Positions 16,899-25,614 of a stretch of DNA of 64,000 nt are shown here, one piece after another. The position numbers were made by a program, and so were the translations under genes. The stretch is from CAZTVF01 sp964616985 (GTDB taxonomy: Bacteria; Planctomycetota; Phycisphaerae; SM23-33), in assembly GCA_964616985.1 (NCBI GenBank), contig CAZTVF010000006.1, positions 12,632 through 76,631 on the forward strand, given 5' to 3'. A model generated the notes under the pieces. It made no database searches, was not told the origin of the DNA, and saw only the letters and a program-made list of their open reading frames with translations. The number at the start of each line of letters is the position of its first letter. Position 1 is the stretch's first letter.

Positions 16899-18494
16899 CT
16901 ATTGAACCTTTATCACGACCAAAGTCAAGTCATCAAATCGCGTTTGGATGCCGGCGAAGCGCCGCATCTCCCACAGGATATGCCGCGCGATGCCCTCGGC
17001 GTTCTGCCCCTGCGCGATCGCCGCCAGGGCCGACGACTCGATCCGCGCCCGCCCGAACGGCTCCTCGGCGTGGTTGATCGCGTCGGTCAGGCCGTCCGTG
17101 CAGGCCACGATCACGTCGTTGGGGTGCAGCGTGAAATGCTCGTGCCGCCAGTGTTCTCCCGGCGAAATCCCCAGGATTCCGCCGCCCGTCGTCAGGTGGC
17201 AGCACTGCCCGCCGCGGATGAGGATGGGCGGCACGTGGCCGGCGTTGGCGTAGGTCAGGCGGCGCGTCTTGTAGTCGATAACGCCGTAGAACATCGTGGC
17301 GAAGCTGCCGATCAGCGTGTCGGCGCACAGGTCGCGGTTCACGCGGTCCAGCACCGTCGACATGTCATAAATATTCATCGCGTGCGCCCGCAGCGATCCG
17401 CGGATCGACGCCATCAGCAGCGACGCCGGGATGCCCTTGCCCGCCACGTCGCAGATGGCCACGCCGTAATTGTCCGGCGGCAGGTTGATGAAGTCGTAGA
17501 AATCGCCGCCCAGTTCGAAGCACGGCACGTACACCGCCCCGACCTCGAAGCCCGGGATCTTCGGCGCCTTGTCGGGCGTGAGGCGGCGCTGCACCTCCGA
17601 CGCCGTCTTCAGCTGGCGCTTGATGTCGGCCGCGGCCAGGGCGTCCTGGTGAAGGCGGGCGTTGACGATGGCGGCCGCCGCCTGCGTGGCGATCGACTGC
17701 AGCATGGCGATCTCGAACCAGTCGAAGACATGCACCTCGCCGGTATAGACGCGGATGACGCCCTCGGCCCGGCCCTTGTACGACAGCGGCGCGCACAGGG
17801 CGCTGACGATGCCTTCGCGTGCGGCCTCCTTGGGGTACAGCACGCGCGGGTCGGTGCGTTCGTCGGCGATGTACACCGGCCGGCCCGTCGTGAGCACCTC
17901 CTGGTCGATCTTGCTCTGCGAGACCAGGATGCGGCCCTTGTTGAGATATTCGGAGGAGAAATTCGCCACCGACTGGTTCACAAGCTCGGTGCGATCCTCG
18001 CTGAGCAGGCGGATGTTGCACGCCTTGGCCTTGAGCGACCGCACGACCGTGCGCGTCGCCAGGTCCAGCACGGCCTGCAGGTCGCGCTGCGCGGCGAACT
18101 CGGCCGTCAGGGCGAACAGGGCGGCGAGCTCCTCGGTGCGCAGGCGCAGCTGCCGCTCGCCCTCGTGCAGCCGCTTGAGCAGGTCGGCCATCAGCTGCAG
18201 CAGCCCCTGCACCGACCCGTGCAGCGAGTGCTGGCCGTCGCTGGAGGCGTGGCCGAACATCCGCACGCGGCCGACGAGGTGGTCGTCGATCACGATGGGC
18301 ACGTCCCACTCCTGGGCCTTGCTGCCGCCGGCGGCAACGTCGGTGGCCACGGCGGCGTCGGCGGCCTTGAAACGATCGAGAACGGGCGAGCCGTCGGGCC
18401 GGCAGATATGGACGCGCGCGCCGGCGGCATTGCAGAATGTCTCCTGCAACTGCCCCAGCGTCACGAGGTCGATGTAGTCAGTCAGCTTGGACAC
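16899..18494 (-). CDS. PP2C/SpoIIE-type serine phosphatase with PocR-like and GAF sensor domains
   Basis: About 531 residues. The N-terminal ~100 residues resemble the PocR ligand-binding sensor (LVTLGQLQETFCNAAGARVHICRPDG). A helical linker (~100-130) leads to a GAF domain (~140-290; KACNIRLLSEDRTELVN, PVYIADERTDPRVLYP). The SpoIIE phosphatase domain (~310-531) has SEVQRRLTPDKAPKIPG, GGDFYDFI, CDVAGKGIPASLLMA and ACTDGLTDA, which hold the metal-binding Asp residues. Relatives such as RsbU dephosphorylate anti-sigma-factor antagonists. No partner lies nearby. GTG 18494 is preferred because AAGGAAG sits upstream; ATG 18509 is in frame but has no ribosome site. Confidence 0.87.
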   Translation of the reverse strand: MSKLTDYIDLVTLGQLQETFCNAAGARVHICRPDGSPVLDRFKAADAAVATDVAAGGSKAQEWDVPIVIDDHLVGRVRMFGHASSDGQHSLHGSVQGLLQLMADLLKRLHEGERQLRLRTEELAALFALTAEFAAQRDLQAVLDLATRTVVRSLKAKACNIRLLSEDRTELVNQSVANFSSEYLNKGRILVSQSKIDQEVLTTGRPVYIADERTDPRVLYPKEAAREGIVSALCAPLSYKGRAEGVIRVYTGEVHVFDWFEIAMLQSIATQAAAAIVNARLHQDALAAADIKRQLKTASEVQRRLTPDKAPKIPGFEVGAVYVPCFELGGDFYDFINLPPDNYGVAICDVAGKGIPASLLMASIRGSLRAHAMNIYDMSTVLDRVNRDLCADTLIGSFATMFYGVIDYKTRRLTYANAGHVPPILIRGGQCCHLTTGGGILGISPGEHWRHEHFTLHPNDVIVACTDGLTDAINHAEEPFGRARIESSALAAIAQGQNAEGIARHILWEMRRFAGIQTRFDDLTLVVIKVQ

Positions 18495-18673
18495 GGATAC
18501 TTCCTTCATTTCAGAATGGGAATCTTACCCTATCGCGAGTCAATCGGCGCGGCGATTTCTTGTGCGGGCGTGAAAAGGCGGGCTTTCTCATTTCCGACGC
18601 CGCGCAGGATGGGATATTGCACGTTCTGGCGGGAGATCGTAGAGTTACCGCCAAAGCCCGAAAGGAATCTTCA

Positions 18674-19888
18674 ATGCCGAAATCCAGTGCCCCCTCGAAG
18701 TTGTCGTCCGGCCAGGCCCAGCAGGTCGTTCAGCGCCTGTGCCGTTTCAATATCGAAGTGCCTTCGTGGGGCTACGCCAACACGGGGACGCGATTCGGAA
18801 AATTCACCCAGGCCGCCGCGGCTGTCGATCTCGATGAGAAGCTCCAGGACGCGGGCGTGACCCACGAGTACACGGGCGTGACGCCCGACGTGGCCGTGCA
18901 CGTGCTGTGGGATTTCCCCACGGGCTTCGACCCGGCCGTCGTCAAGCTGGCCGCAAAATACGGCGTGAAGATCGGCGCGATCAATCCCAACGTCTTCCAG
19001 GACCAGTGCTATAAGTTCGGCTCGGTTACCAACCGTGACGCCGCCATCCGCGCCAAGGCGGTGGGGCACGTGCTGGACTCCGTCGAGATCGGCCGCGCGA
19101 CCGGCAGCCGCTACCTCTCCCTGTGGTTCGCCGACGGCGCGAACTACCCCGGGCAGGCCGACATCCGCCAGCGCAAGGCCTTCGCCGCCGCCGCCCTGCA
19201 GAAGGTGCACGCGGCCTTGCCCAGGAAGATGACGATGCTCTTGGAGTACAAGCCCTTCGAGCCGGCCGCCTACTTCACCGACTTCTTCGACTGGGGCGCC
19301 AGCTACATCCTGTGCAAGTCCTGCGGCCCGCGGGCGAAGGTGCTGGTGGATACCGGCCACCACCTGCCCGGCTGCAACATCGAGCAGATCGTGGCGTGGC
19401 TGATCGACGAGGAGATGCTGGGCGGCTTCCATTTCAACGACCGCAAGTTCGCCGATGACGACCTGATGACCGGCACGATCGACCCGTACCAGGCGTTTCG
19501 CATCTTCAACGAGATCGCGGCCGAGGAGTGGCGGACGGGCAAGGACCTGCAGATCGCGTACATGATCGACCAGTCGCACAACATCGAGCCCAAGATCCAG
19601 GCGATGATCCAGACCGTCTGCCGCGTGCAGGAGACGTTCGCCAAGGCCTTGTGCGTGGACCGCAAGGCGTTGGCGGCCGCCCAGGCCAGCGAGGACGTGA
19701 TCGCGGCGGAGCGCGTGCTGCACGCCGCGTTCAACACCGACGTGGCGCCGCTGCTGGCGGCTGCGAGAAAGAAGCTCGGCGTGCCCGCCGACCCGCTCGA
19801 GGCTTTCCGCCAAAGCGGCTACGAGGCCCGCATCGCCAAGGAACGCACGGACAAACACGGCAAGGGCGAGGGGACGAGATACGCGTAA
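18674..19888 (+). CDS. rhaI: L-rhamnose isomerase (RhaI type)
   Basis: A 404-residue TIM-barrel isomerase that converts L-rhamnose to L-rhamnulose in the cytoplasm. It matches the Pseudomonas/rhizobial RhaI family rather than E. coli RhaA: FNIEVPSWGYANTGTRFGKF near the N-terminus, metal-site Glu in LLEYKPFEPAAYFTDF, DTGHHLPGCNIEQIVAWL, and GGFHFNDRKFADDDLMTGTIDPYQ. The final ~60 residues are a helical extension typical of the family. The ATG at 18674 has AAGGAA 6 nt upstream. The kinase of the next step, rhaB, is at 58466, not adjacent; no aldolase or rhamnose regulator is visible here. Confidence 0.9.
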   Translation: MPKSSAPSKLSSGQAQQVVQRLCRFNIEVPSWGYANTGTRFGKFTQAAAAVDLDEKLQDAGVTHEYTGVTPDVAVHVLWDFPTGFDPAVVKLAAKYGVKIGAINPNVFQDQCYKFGSVTNRDAAIRAKAVGHVLDSVEIGRATGSRYLSLWFADGANYPGQADIRQRKAFAAAALQKVHAALPRKMTMLLEYKPFEPAAYFTDFFDWGASYILCKSCGPRAKVLVDTGHHLPGCNIEQIVAWLIDEEMLGGFHFNDRKFADDDLMTGTIDPYQAFRIFNEIAAEEWRTGKDLQIAYMIDQSHNIEPKIQAMIQTVCRVQETFAKALCVDRKALAAAQASEDVIAAERVLHAAFNTDVAPLLAAARKKLGVPADPLEAFRQSGYEARIAKERTDKHGKGEGTRYA

Positions 19889-20040
19889 GTTTCGGCATCG
19901 TCCGAGCGGGGGTTTTGCCGCAGAGCTCGCAGAGAACGCGGAGAGAAGAAGAACGGCAAATGCGCTGCATGCTGGAGTTGGAGGCCCCACCGGGGCTTCT
20001 GGTCGGCATCACATTGCGCATCCATGAATGGGAGAATTGC

Positions 20041-20364
20041 ATGTCAGAGGACACAGCGAGAGCGTTTGTTCTTCTGCAGGTGGTTCTATGGCTCATGATT
20101 GCCGTCGCCATCTGGCGATCGTACCGTCGGACAAAGCTCCGGGCCTTCCTTGTTCTGGGGGTGGCGGTTGTTGGCTGGCCGCTGATCGTGCTGGGTATCG
20201 GGATGGCATTCCATCACATCGAATGGGCCTGCGACCGCCTCTGGAGCATTCCGCCATTGGTATCGCGGGCGTGGTTTGAGAAGATTGCCGATCTGACCGG
20301 CCAAGCCTTGGTCGCAATTGGATTCAGCGCGATGGCATATTCATTCCGCCCAGATACGGCCTGA
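20041..20364 (+). CDS. Small integral membrane protein, function unknown
   Basis: A 107-residue protein with hydrophobic segments at about residues 8-25, 35-55 and 85-102 (VLLQVVLWLMIAVAIW, FLVLGVAVVGWPLIVLGIGM, ALVAIGFSAMAYSF). It is predicted to span the membrane two or three times. GGGAG 6 nt upstream supports ATG 20041. No family is recognised. Its GC content is lower than its neighbours, which may mean recent acquisition. It is followed by a strong terminator. Confidence 0.65.
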   Translation: MSEDTARAFVLLQVVLWLMIAVAIWRSYRRTKLRAFLVLGVAVVGWPLIVLGIGMAFHHIEWACDRLWSIPPLVSRAWFEKIADLTGQALVAIGFSAMAYSFRPDTA

Positions 20365-20387
20365 CCGACGCATAGAATCGTAGACCG

Positions 20388-20427
20388 AAACACACGTGGC
20401 GACCTGGATGGGTCGCCACGTGTGTTT
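20388..20427. terminator. Strong bidirectional hairpin terminator
   Basis: A 17-bp perfect stem (AAACACACGTGGCGACC / GGTCGCCACGTGTGTTT) with a 6-nt loop and A/T tracts on both sides. It lies between convergent genes ending at 20364 and 20503. Confidence 0.85.
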
Positions 20428-20468
20428 CAAAACTTGTCACCTGAAAGAATACGTCGTTCATTTAGGTG

Positions 20469-20493
20469 CATGGGTCACTGAAGTGACCATGCC
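20469..20493. repeat. Palindrome family D, copy 1
   Basis: A short hairpin, CATGGGTCACT-GA-AGTGACCATG, identical to the copy at 30061 and nearly identical to the one at 58426. Confidence 0.8.
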
Positions 20494-20502
20494 GGGTGCA
20501 AC

Positions 20503-22386
20503 TCACGCCTCGAGCGGTTTGATTATGGGCAGCGTGTAGGCGCCGTCGCCCTTGGCGAGGGTGGCCTTGGAGATGCCCAGGCGTTCGAGGCGGAAGAAGA
20601 TGCCCCACGCCTGGCCGTTGTTGGAACTCATCGCCACCACCACCTGGTGCTTGCCGGGCGCTGCCTTCCACGCCACGCACGCATCGGTCGGCGCGGCGGG
20701 GTTGATGCCCGCGGGGTCCTGGTACTTCAGCTTGCCGTCGATCCACATCTTCACCGGCCCGTCGTAGCCCATCTGTGCCGACAGCTTCATCTTCTCCGGC
20801 ACAGAGACCTCGTACGCGAACCATATCAGCGCGTCCTGCGGCGCGATCTTGCCCAGTTCGACGTGACGGTCGCAGAACTGGCCCGGGAACACCCGCGGCG
20901 TCAGCTTGAGCGACTTGAGGCTGCGGGGCAGCGTGAGCTTCTTGAGCTTGCCGGCCGACGGCATCAGCGGGCTCACCGACACGTTCGTGCCGAACGGCGT
21001 CATCGCGCGGGGCTCGCCCATCGCCAGCGGGCCCATCACCGGCAGCGAGCGGCCGGAGGAGTCGACGATATTGCAGTACGGGTCCAGGCCCGGGCCGTAG
21101 GAGATCTCGCGGGTGTGCAGGTCGGCGGCGGGGCAGGAGGTGCGGAGGATGACCCGCTTGCCGTCAAGCTTGATGCGGTAGACGCACGTGGGGCCGCCGC
21201 TCTGGCTGACCAGGAAGCCCGCGGGGCGGCCGGGAGCGGTCAACTCGCCGCTGACGTTCTTGTACGTGATGACGATGTTGCCGTTGGCGCTGATCGGATC
21301 GGTCTCGATGGTGATCTTGTCCAGTTCGATCGGCGGCATGCCCATCTTGGGGCCGAACTTCAGGTAGCACATCGCGTCGGCCAGGCGGCGGCCAAGGACG
21401 TTCTGGCTGGCGCCGCTGATGTGGATGAGGTCGTCCAGCTCGAGATCGATGGCGGGCACGGTCGCCAGGCCCGGGATGATGGCGGCCATGCGGCGCTGCT
21501 GGTCCTGGACGCTGTTCCACGGCCGCTCGTTGCCGCCCATGTTCACCACGCGCGAGATCTGCACGGTGGCGATGGGCAAGCGGGGGTCGCGGAAGTCCTT
21601 GCGGAAGGCGCGGACGAGGTCCTTCATCCGCTGCGTGAACAGCGGGGCGGCGTCGTTGTTGGCGTCCGAGCAGCCCTGGTACCACACGATGCCGGCCACG
21701 CGCGAGCCGTTCTTCCTGAAGCGGCGGTAGGTCGCGCCGTACAGGCTGCCGCCGCCGAGGTTCTTGAGCTTGGGGCTCCACTGCGACATGCTCGTGCCGC
21801 CATGGCCGCACGCGATGAGGCCCTGCGGCACGCCGGTGCGGCGGAGCATCTCGTGGCCGAAGCCCAGGCCCGGGCACACGCCCACGTGCTGCACCTTCGG
21901 CGGGGGCTTGGGGCCGTCGGGGCCGGTGTGAACCACGTCCACCGCGCAGCTCAGCTGGTGGATGGGCTCGGCCGCCACGTTCCACGTGTCGGTCATGTAG
22001 AACGCGCGGACGTTCTTGTTGGGCTTGAGCGCCTCCGACAGCCTACCCACGCCCTGCATGTTCGACTGGCCGCCCAGGATCCACACGTCGCCGACCAGCA
22101 CGTCGCTGACCTTGTGCGACTCGACGACGCGGCCGTCCTGAACGCGCTGCAGTTCGACATCGTACGGGCCGCCGGCGGGCAGGCCCTTGATGACGGCCTG
22201 GAACTTGCGGCCGGTGGCCTTGCCGACCCTGGCCGCGGCGAAGCCGGTTACGGCCTTGCCGTTCTGCGTGATCCGTGCGGTGATGGCGCCCGAGCCGCCG
22301 CACTCGCCGGTGATGACTGCCTCGCTGACATTGCGCCCGTTGCGCTGAAGCACCATGTGCTCGAACAAGCCCGTCGTGATATTCAT
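20503..22386 (-). CDS. Sialate O-acetylesterase-like carbohydrate esterase with C-terminal beta domain
   Basis: A 627-residue protein. After a beta-sandwich of ~95 residues the SASA core begins: VGDVWILGGQSNMQGVG (nucleophile Ser108), PQGLIACGHGGTSMSQW and IVWYQGCSDANND. In VWYQG the following acidic residue found in relatives is replaced by Cys. DLIHISGASQNVLGRRLA provides Asp and His. The last ~130 residues form a PA14-like or carbohydrate-binding beta domain (LIWFAYEVSVPEKMKLSAQ, KMWIDGKLKYQD). No signal peptide is seen. AAAGGAA precedes ATG 22386; a long in-frame N-terminal extension is rejected. It is distinct from the esterase at 14130 and probably has a different substrate. Confidence 0.8.
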   Translation of the reverse strand: MNITTGLFEHMVLQRNGRNVSEAVITGECGGSGAITARITQNGKAVTGFAAARVGKATGRKFQAVIKGLPAGGPYDVELQRVQDGRVVESHKVSDVLVGDVWILGGQSNMQGVGRLSEALKPNKNVRAFYMTDTWNVAAEPIHQLSCAVDVVHTGPDGPKPPPKVQHVGVCPGLGFGHEMLRRTGVPQGLIACGHGGTSMSQWSPKLKNLGGGSLYGATYRRFRKNGSRVAGIVWYQGCSDANNDAAPLFTQRMKDLVRAFRKDFRDPRLPIATVQISRVVNMGGNERPWNSVQDQQRRMAAIIPGLATVPAIDLELDDLIHISGASQNVLGRRLADAMCYLKFGPKMGMPPIELDKITIETDPISANGNIVITYKNVSGELTAPGRPAGFLVSQSGGPTCVYRIKLDGKRVILRTSCPAADLHTREISYGPGLDPYCNIVDSSGRSLPVMGPLAMGEPRAMTPFGTNVSVSPLMPSAGKLKKLTLPRSLKSLKLTPRVFPGQFCDRHVELGKIAPQDALIWFAYEVSVPEKMKLSAQMGYDGPVKMWIDGKLKYQDPAGINPAAPTDACVAWKAAPGKHQVVVAMSSNNGQAWGIFFRLERLGISKATLAKGDGAYTLPIIKPLEA

Positions 22387-22839
22387 CGCTATTCCTTTAA
22401 GATCGTGTTTCAATGGCGGCCGACGCCGCCCCATCCTGTAATGCGGAAATGATAATCGGGTTTCTTTCTGAATCCCATCAATCCCTGAATCATCCTCTCT
22501 TTCGTGAGCTGGAGAAAGTAGTGAGTAGAAAGGAGAAATTCGGCTGACGCCTGCACCAAGGCCCTGGCCACAGCTGTTCTCTTGGCTTCTCCCGCAGTGT
22601 ACTTCATAATCGCTACTTTCTGAGCTACGCAAGAAGATGACCATCGTGCATCTCCCGCTGGAAAAGAATATCGCTCACTCTCATTCCGACTGGCGGTGGC
22701 CTCCATCATCGGATTCCAGGAATCGAAGTCACTCTTCTCAATCCAGGTAATCCCAGAAATCATCCGATAATCCCGCTCTCCCTTCTTCTCGCAACTCCGC
22801 GGTATCCCCAATGCGCAAACGATCCGTTACAATGCCCTG
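22387..22839. other. 453-nt intergenic stretch of lower GC
   Basis: No recognisable gene, repeat or terminator. A 133-codon frame on the minus strand (22410-22811) has no family resemblance and no ribosome site; it may be a decayed gene. Confidence 0.4.
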
Positions 22840-23892
22840 ATGGAAAAGACGTGGATCGTCATCGACGGCGCCCAGGGCGAGGGCGGCGGGCAGATCCTGC
22901 GGACCTCGGTCGGCCTGGCCGCGGCGCTGGGGCTCGACGTCCGCATCGTCAACATCCGCGCTCGTCGCCAGCCCGCGGGTCTGCGCCCCCAGCACCTGGC
23001 CGCGGTCAAGGCGGCCGCCGCTGTGTGCGGCGGGAAGCTCACGGGCGCCGCCGTCGGCGCGCGGGAACTCACGTTTGAGCCCGCCGCCGTGCAGCGGGGG
23101 GAATACACCTTCGACATCGGCACGGCGGGCTCGACGACGCTGGTGCTGCAGACGGTGCTGCCGGCGATGATCTCCTGCGAGGGCCCCAGCCGCGTCACCG
23201 TCAAGGGCGGCACGCACAACCCGATGGCCCCGTGTTTCGAATATCTCCGCGACGTGTTCGGCCTGCTGGCCTCGGCCACCAACGCCGAGATGTTCTTCGA
23301 GATGGCCCGCCCGGGCTTCTACCCCAAGGGCGGCGGCGAGCTTCACATGCACGTCAACGGTTCGGGCGGCCCCGGCTCGCTGACGCCGATCGGCTACCAG
23401 AAACGCGGCGAGCTCAAACGCATTGAGGTGCTCTCGGCGGCCGCGGCCTCGCTTCCTGGGCACATCATGCACCGCCAGGCGCACCAGGCGTCGCAGCGGC
23501 TGGCGCACCTGGGCGTGCCGGTGACGGTGACCGAGCAGCAGTGGGACACGCTTTCACCCGGCACGGCCGTGTTCGTGCGGGCCGTGTTCAGCCGCAGCGT
23601 CGCGGGGTTCGATGCCCTGGGCCAGATCGGCAAGCCGGCCGAACGCGTTGCCGATGACGCCGTCGATGGGCTGGAGGATTTCCTCGCCGGCGCCGGGGCC
23701 ATCGACAGCCACGCCGCCGACCAGCTCCTGACGATCGCCACGCTGTCGGCCGACGAGAGCTTCTTCACTTGCCGCCGCGTCACCGACCACCTCCGCACGA
23801 ACGCCGAGGTCATCCGCCAACTCACCGGCCGCTCCGTCGAGATCACTGAGAACGCCGACGGCAGCGGCGCCGTGAAGCTCGCCGCGAGTTGA
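22840..23892 (+). CDS. rtcA: RNA 3'-terminal phosphate cyclase
   Basis: A 350-residue cyclase that converts RNA 3'-phosphate ends to 2',3'-cyclic phosphates using ATP through a covalent AMP-His intermediate. Visible features are DGAQGEGGGQILRTSVGLAAAL at the N-terminus, the RPGFYPKGGGE signature (~residues 160-170) and the catalytic histidine His291 in the SHAADQLL motif. Length matches bacterial RtcA (~340). The usual partner RNA ligase rtcB and regulator rtcR are not beside it. The start ATG 22840 is fixed by conservation of MEKTWIVIDGAQGEGGGQ-type N-termini; the ribosome site is weak. Confidence 0.93.
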   Translation: MEKTWIVIDGAQGEGGGQILRTSVGLAAALGLDVRIVNIRARRQPAGLRPQHLAAVKAAAAVCGGKLTGAAVGARELTFEPAAVQRGEYTFDIGTAGSTTLVLQTVLPAMISCEGPSRVTVKGGTHNPMAPCFEYLRDVFGLLASATNAEMFFEMARPGFYPKGGGELHMHVNGSGGPGSLTPIGYQKRGELKRIEVLSAAAASLPGHIMHRQAHQASQRLAHLGVPVTVTEQQWDTLSPGTAVFVRAVFSRSVAGFDALGQIGKPAERVADDAVDGLEDFLAGAGAIDSHAADQLLTIATLSADESFFTCRRVTDHLRTNAEVIRQLTGRSVEITENADGSGAVKLAAS

Positions 23893-23975
23893 AGGCTGGT
23901 AGTCCTTCACGGTTGAATCCGGGATTGTTGAATCGGGGAGCAAGTGATTCCCGCGTGACCCTTCCCTGTCGTAAG

Positions 23976-24062
23976 GCTTTGGCGGCGGCTTGCCGTTCGG
24001 CGCTGTAGAAGCCCCAGGCGTCACCCAAATCGGACAGCGCCGAACGGCAAGCCGCCGCCAAG
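23976..24062. repeat. Palindrome family A, copy 2
   Basis: About 30-bp arms, beginning GGCGGCGGCTTGCCGTTCGG, enclose AGAAGCCCCAGGCGTCACCC. The best-preserved copy in the window. Confidence 0.92.
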
Positions 24063-24088
24063 AGTACTCACGCCTTACAGCGTTTTGT

Positions 24089-24114
24089 GGTGGCGGCCTG
24101 GGAAGGCCGCCACC
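24089..24114. repeat. Palindrome family B, copy 2
   Basis: GGTGGCGGCCT-GGGA-AGGCCGCCACC, 27 nt after family A copy 2 and just downstream of the gene ending at 24136. Confidence 0.85.
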
Positions 24115-24135
24115 CGCGGGGCCGCCACCCTCGAG

Positions 24136-25563
24136 TCAAACGTTTCTCTTCGGCGGCGTCCACAGCCAGTGCGAGGGCACCTGCGGCCAGGGGTGGTCCA
24201 GCCACGTCTGAAGCCAGGGCTCGTCGGTCTGGCGGACGACGGAGCACGCGGCCACGACCGCCCAAAGGTAGAAGGACTGGTCGAGGAGATTGCCCTGGTC
24301 GGCGGGCGAGTAGGTCGGCCAGGAGTTGAAGTTGTGTGCGAAGCCGGCCCGCGGCACCGACTGCAGCACGCCGTCGGCGTTGAGCTTGTCGGTCAGGATG
24401 GCCCGCATCGCGCGGGCGAGGGCGGCGGCGATGTCGTCGCGGCGATAGTCCTGCCGGTGGTAGTTCATGGCCACGATGGTCATGCAGTCCACGTCGGTGC
24501 AGTTGTTGGACCAGCCGCGCGGGTTGTCCACGTCGCCCAGGCCGAAGTGGTGGTTGCAGCGGTTCTGCAGGGCGAGCACCGCGTCGGTCTGCGTGCGGCG
24601 GACGGGGTCGGGGATCGGGTGCCCGTCGAAGTCGTAGAACCACAGCTGATGGGCGGCGCCCATGATGGCCATCCCCGACCAGTGCAGTTCGTCGGCCGTC
24701 TCCCACTTACGCGGGATCTGGCCGGCCGGGAAGCGGCCACGCCAAAGCAGCGCGGGGTCGCCGTTCAGGTCGCCGTACCAGTACCCGTTGACGCCGAAAT
24801 TACGGTCGTGCCACGCGTACCACACCTCGTCGAGCAGGCGCCGCGCCTCGCGGGCCGCGTGCGTGCCCGCTTCCCACGTGACGATCTGCCAGAGGATGCA
24901 GGTGGGATACCAGAACTCGTTCCCCATCCACCACGGGTTGTGGCGGCGGTAGTTCCCGTCGCCCTGGTAGTCGTTCCAGTCGCGGCCGCGCAGGTAGTGC
25001 TCCAGGTACGCCCGGTCGAGGAATCGGCCGGTCATGCTCCCCTGCGACAGCGGGTGGGGCGACCGCCCGCCCAGGAGCATCAGCGTGGGGCACAGGCACG
25101 ACACGAGGTGATCATGCATGTGATCCCATGGATGCGAGCACGCTCGGGCATCGCGCCAGGAGTGGTGCTCGCGCGGCGGCACATAGGGGCCGAGGTAGTA
25201 CCCGGTCCGGGCGTCCTGGTGCCGGTTGAGGCCGTCGGCCCACGCCTGCCGGCTGGCCTGCGGCAGCCGCGGCAGTTCGCCCAGCAGGTGCAGCGTCTCG
25301 ATGGCCGAGTGGCCCGCCTCGATGCTCTCGCCGCCGCCGGGGGTGGAGGCGAAGGCCCAGTCGTTGCGCGCGATGCGCTCCTGCAGAGTGAGCGTCGCCA
25401 CCCGCCGCTGGGCCGGGGGCTTCACAAGCTGCTGCGAGCGGGGGCTCCAGATCGAGCTCTCGCCCGCCTGCTCCCACGCGGCCTCGTCGGCAATGCCGTC
25501 TGAGACGCCGCAGCGGTCCATGAATCGCAATACGTTCGACTTGAACTCGGCAAAGGGAATCAT
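24136..25563 (-). CDS. Conserved hypothetical protein, probable alpha/alpha-toroid
   Basis: A 475-residue soluble protein I cannot assign. It is rich in Trp, His and Tyr (CSHPWDHMHDHLVSC, GNYRRHNPWWMGNEFWYP, DRNFGVNGYWYGDLNGD, NQWSNNCTDVDCMTI-like region). Regularly spaced amphipathic helices resemble the (alpha/alpha)6 barrels of polysaccharide lyases or unsaturated glucuronyl hydrolases. Dense aromatic and His residues would suit a sugar-binding cleft. No signal peptide. The start at 25563 is tentative, with no clear ribosome site. It follows the topoisomerase gene by 51 nt on the same strand. Confidence 0.65.
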   Translation of the reverse strand: MIPFAEFKSNVLRFMDRCGVSDGIADEAAWEQAGESSIWSPRSQQLVKPPAQRRVATLTLQERIARNDWAFASTPGGGESIEAGHSAIETLHLLGELPRLPQASRQAWADGLNRHQDARTGYYLGPYVPPREHHSWRDARACSHPWDHMHDHLVSCLCPTLMLLGGRSPHPLSQGSMTGRFLDRAYLEHYLRGRDWNDYQGDGNYRRHNPWWMGNEFWYPTCILWQIVTWEAGTHAAREARRLLDEVWYAWHDRNFGVNGYWYGDLNGDPALLWRGRFPAGQIPRKWETADELHWSGMAIMGAAHQLWFYDFDGHPIPDPVRRTQTDAVLALQNRCNHHFGLGDVDNPRGWSNNCTDVDCMTIVAMNYHRQDYRRDDIAAALARAMRAILTDKLNADGVLQSVPRAGFAHNFNSWPTYSPADQGNLLDQSFYLWAVVAACSVVRQTDEPWLQTWLDHPWPQVPSHWLWTPPKRNV

Positions 25564-25614
25564 TTGTTGGCTCGATAATGCTTGGCGGGCCCGCTGGCAT
25601 GCCGCGCGAAAGAA

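Noticed and set aside
22410..22811. A 133-codon frame on the minus strand
   Set aside because: No ribosome site, no recognisable family, unusual composition; kept only as a possible decayed gene.
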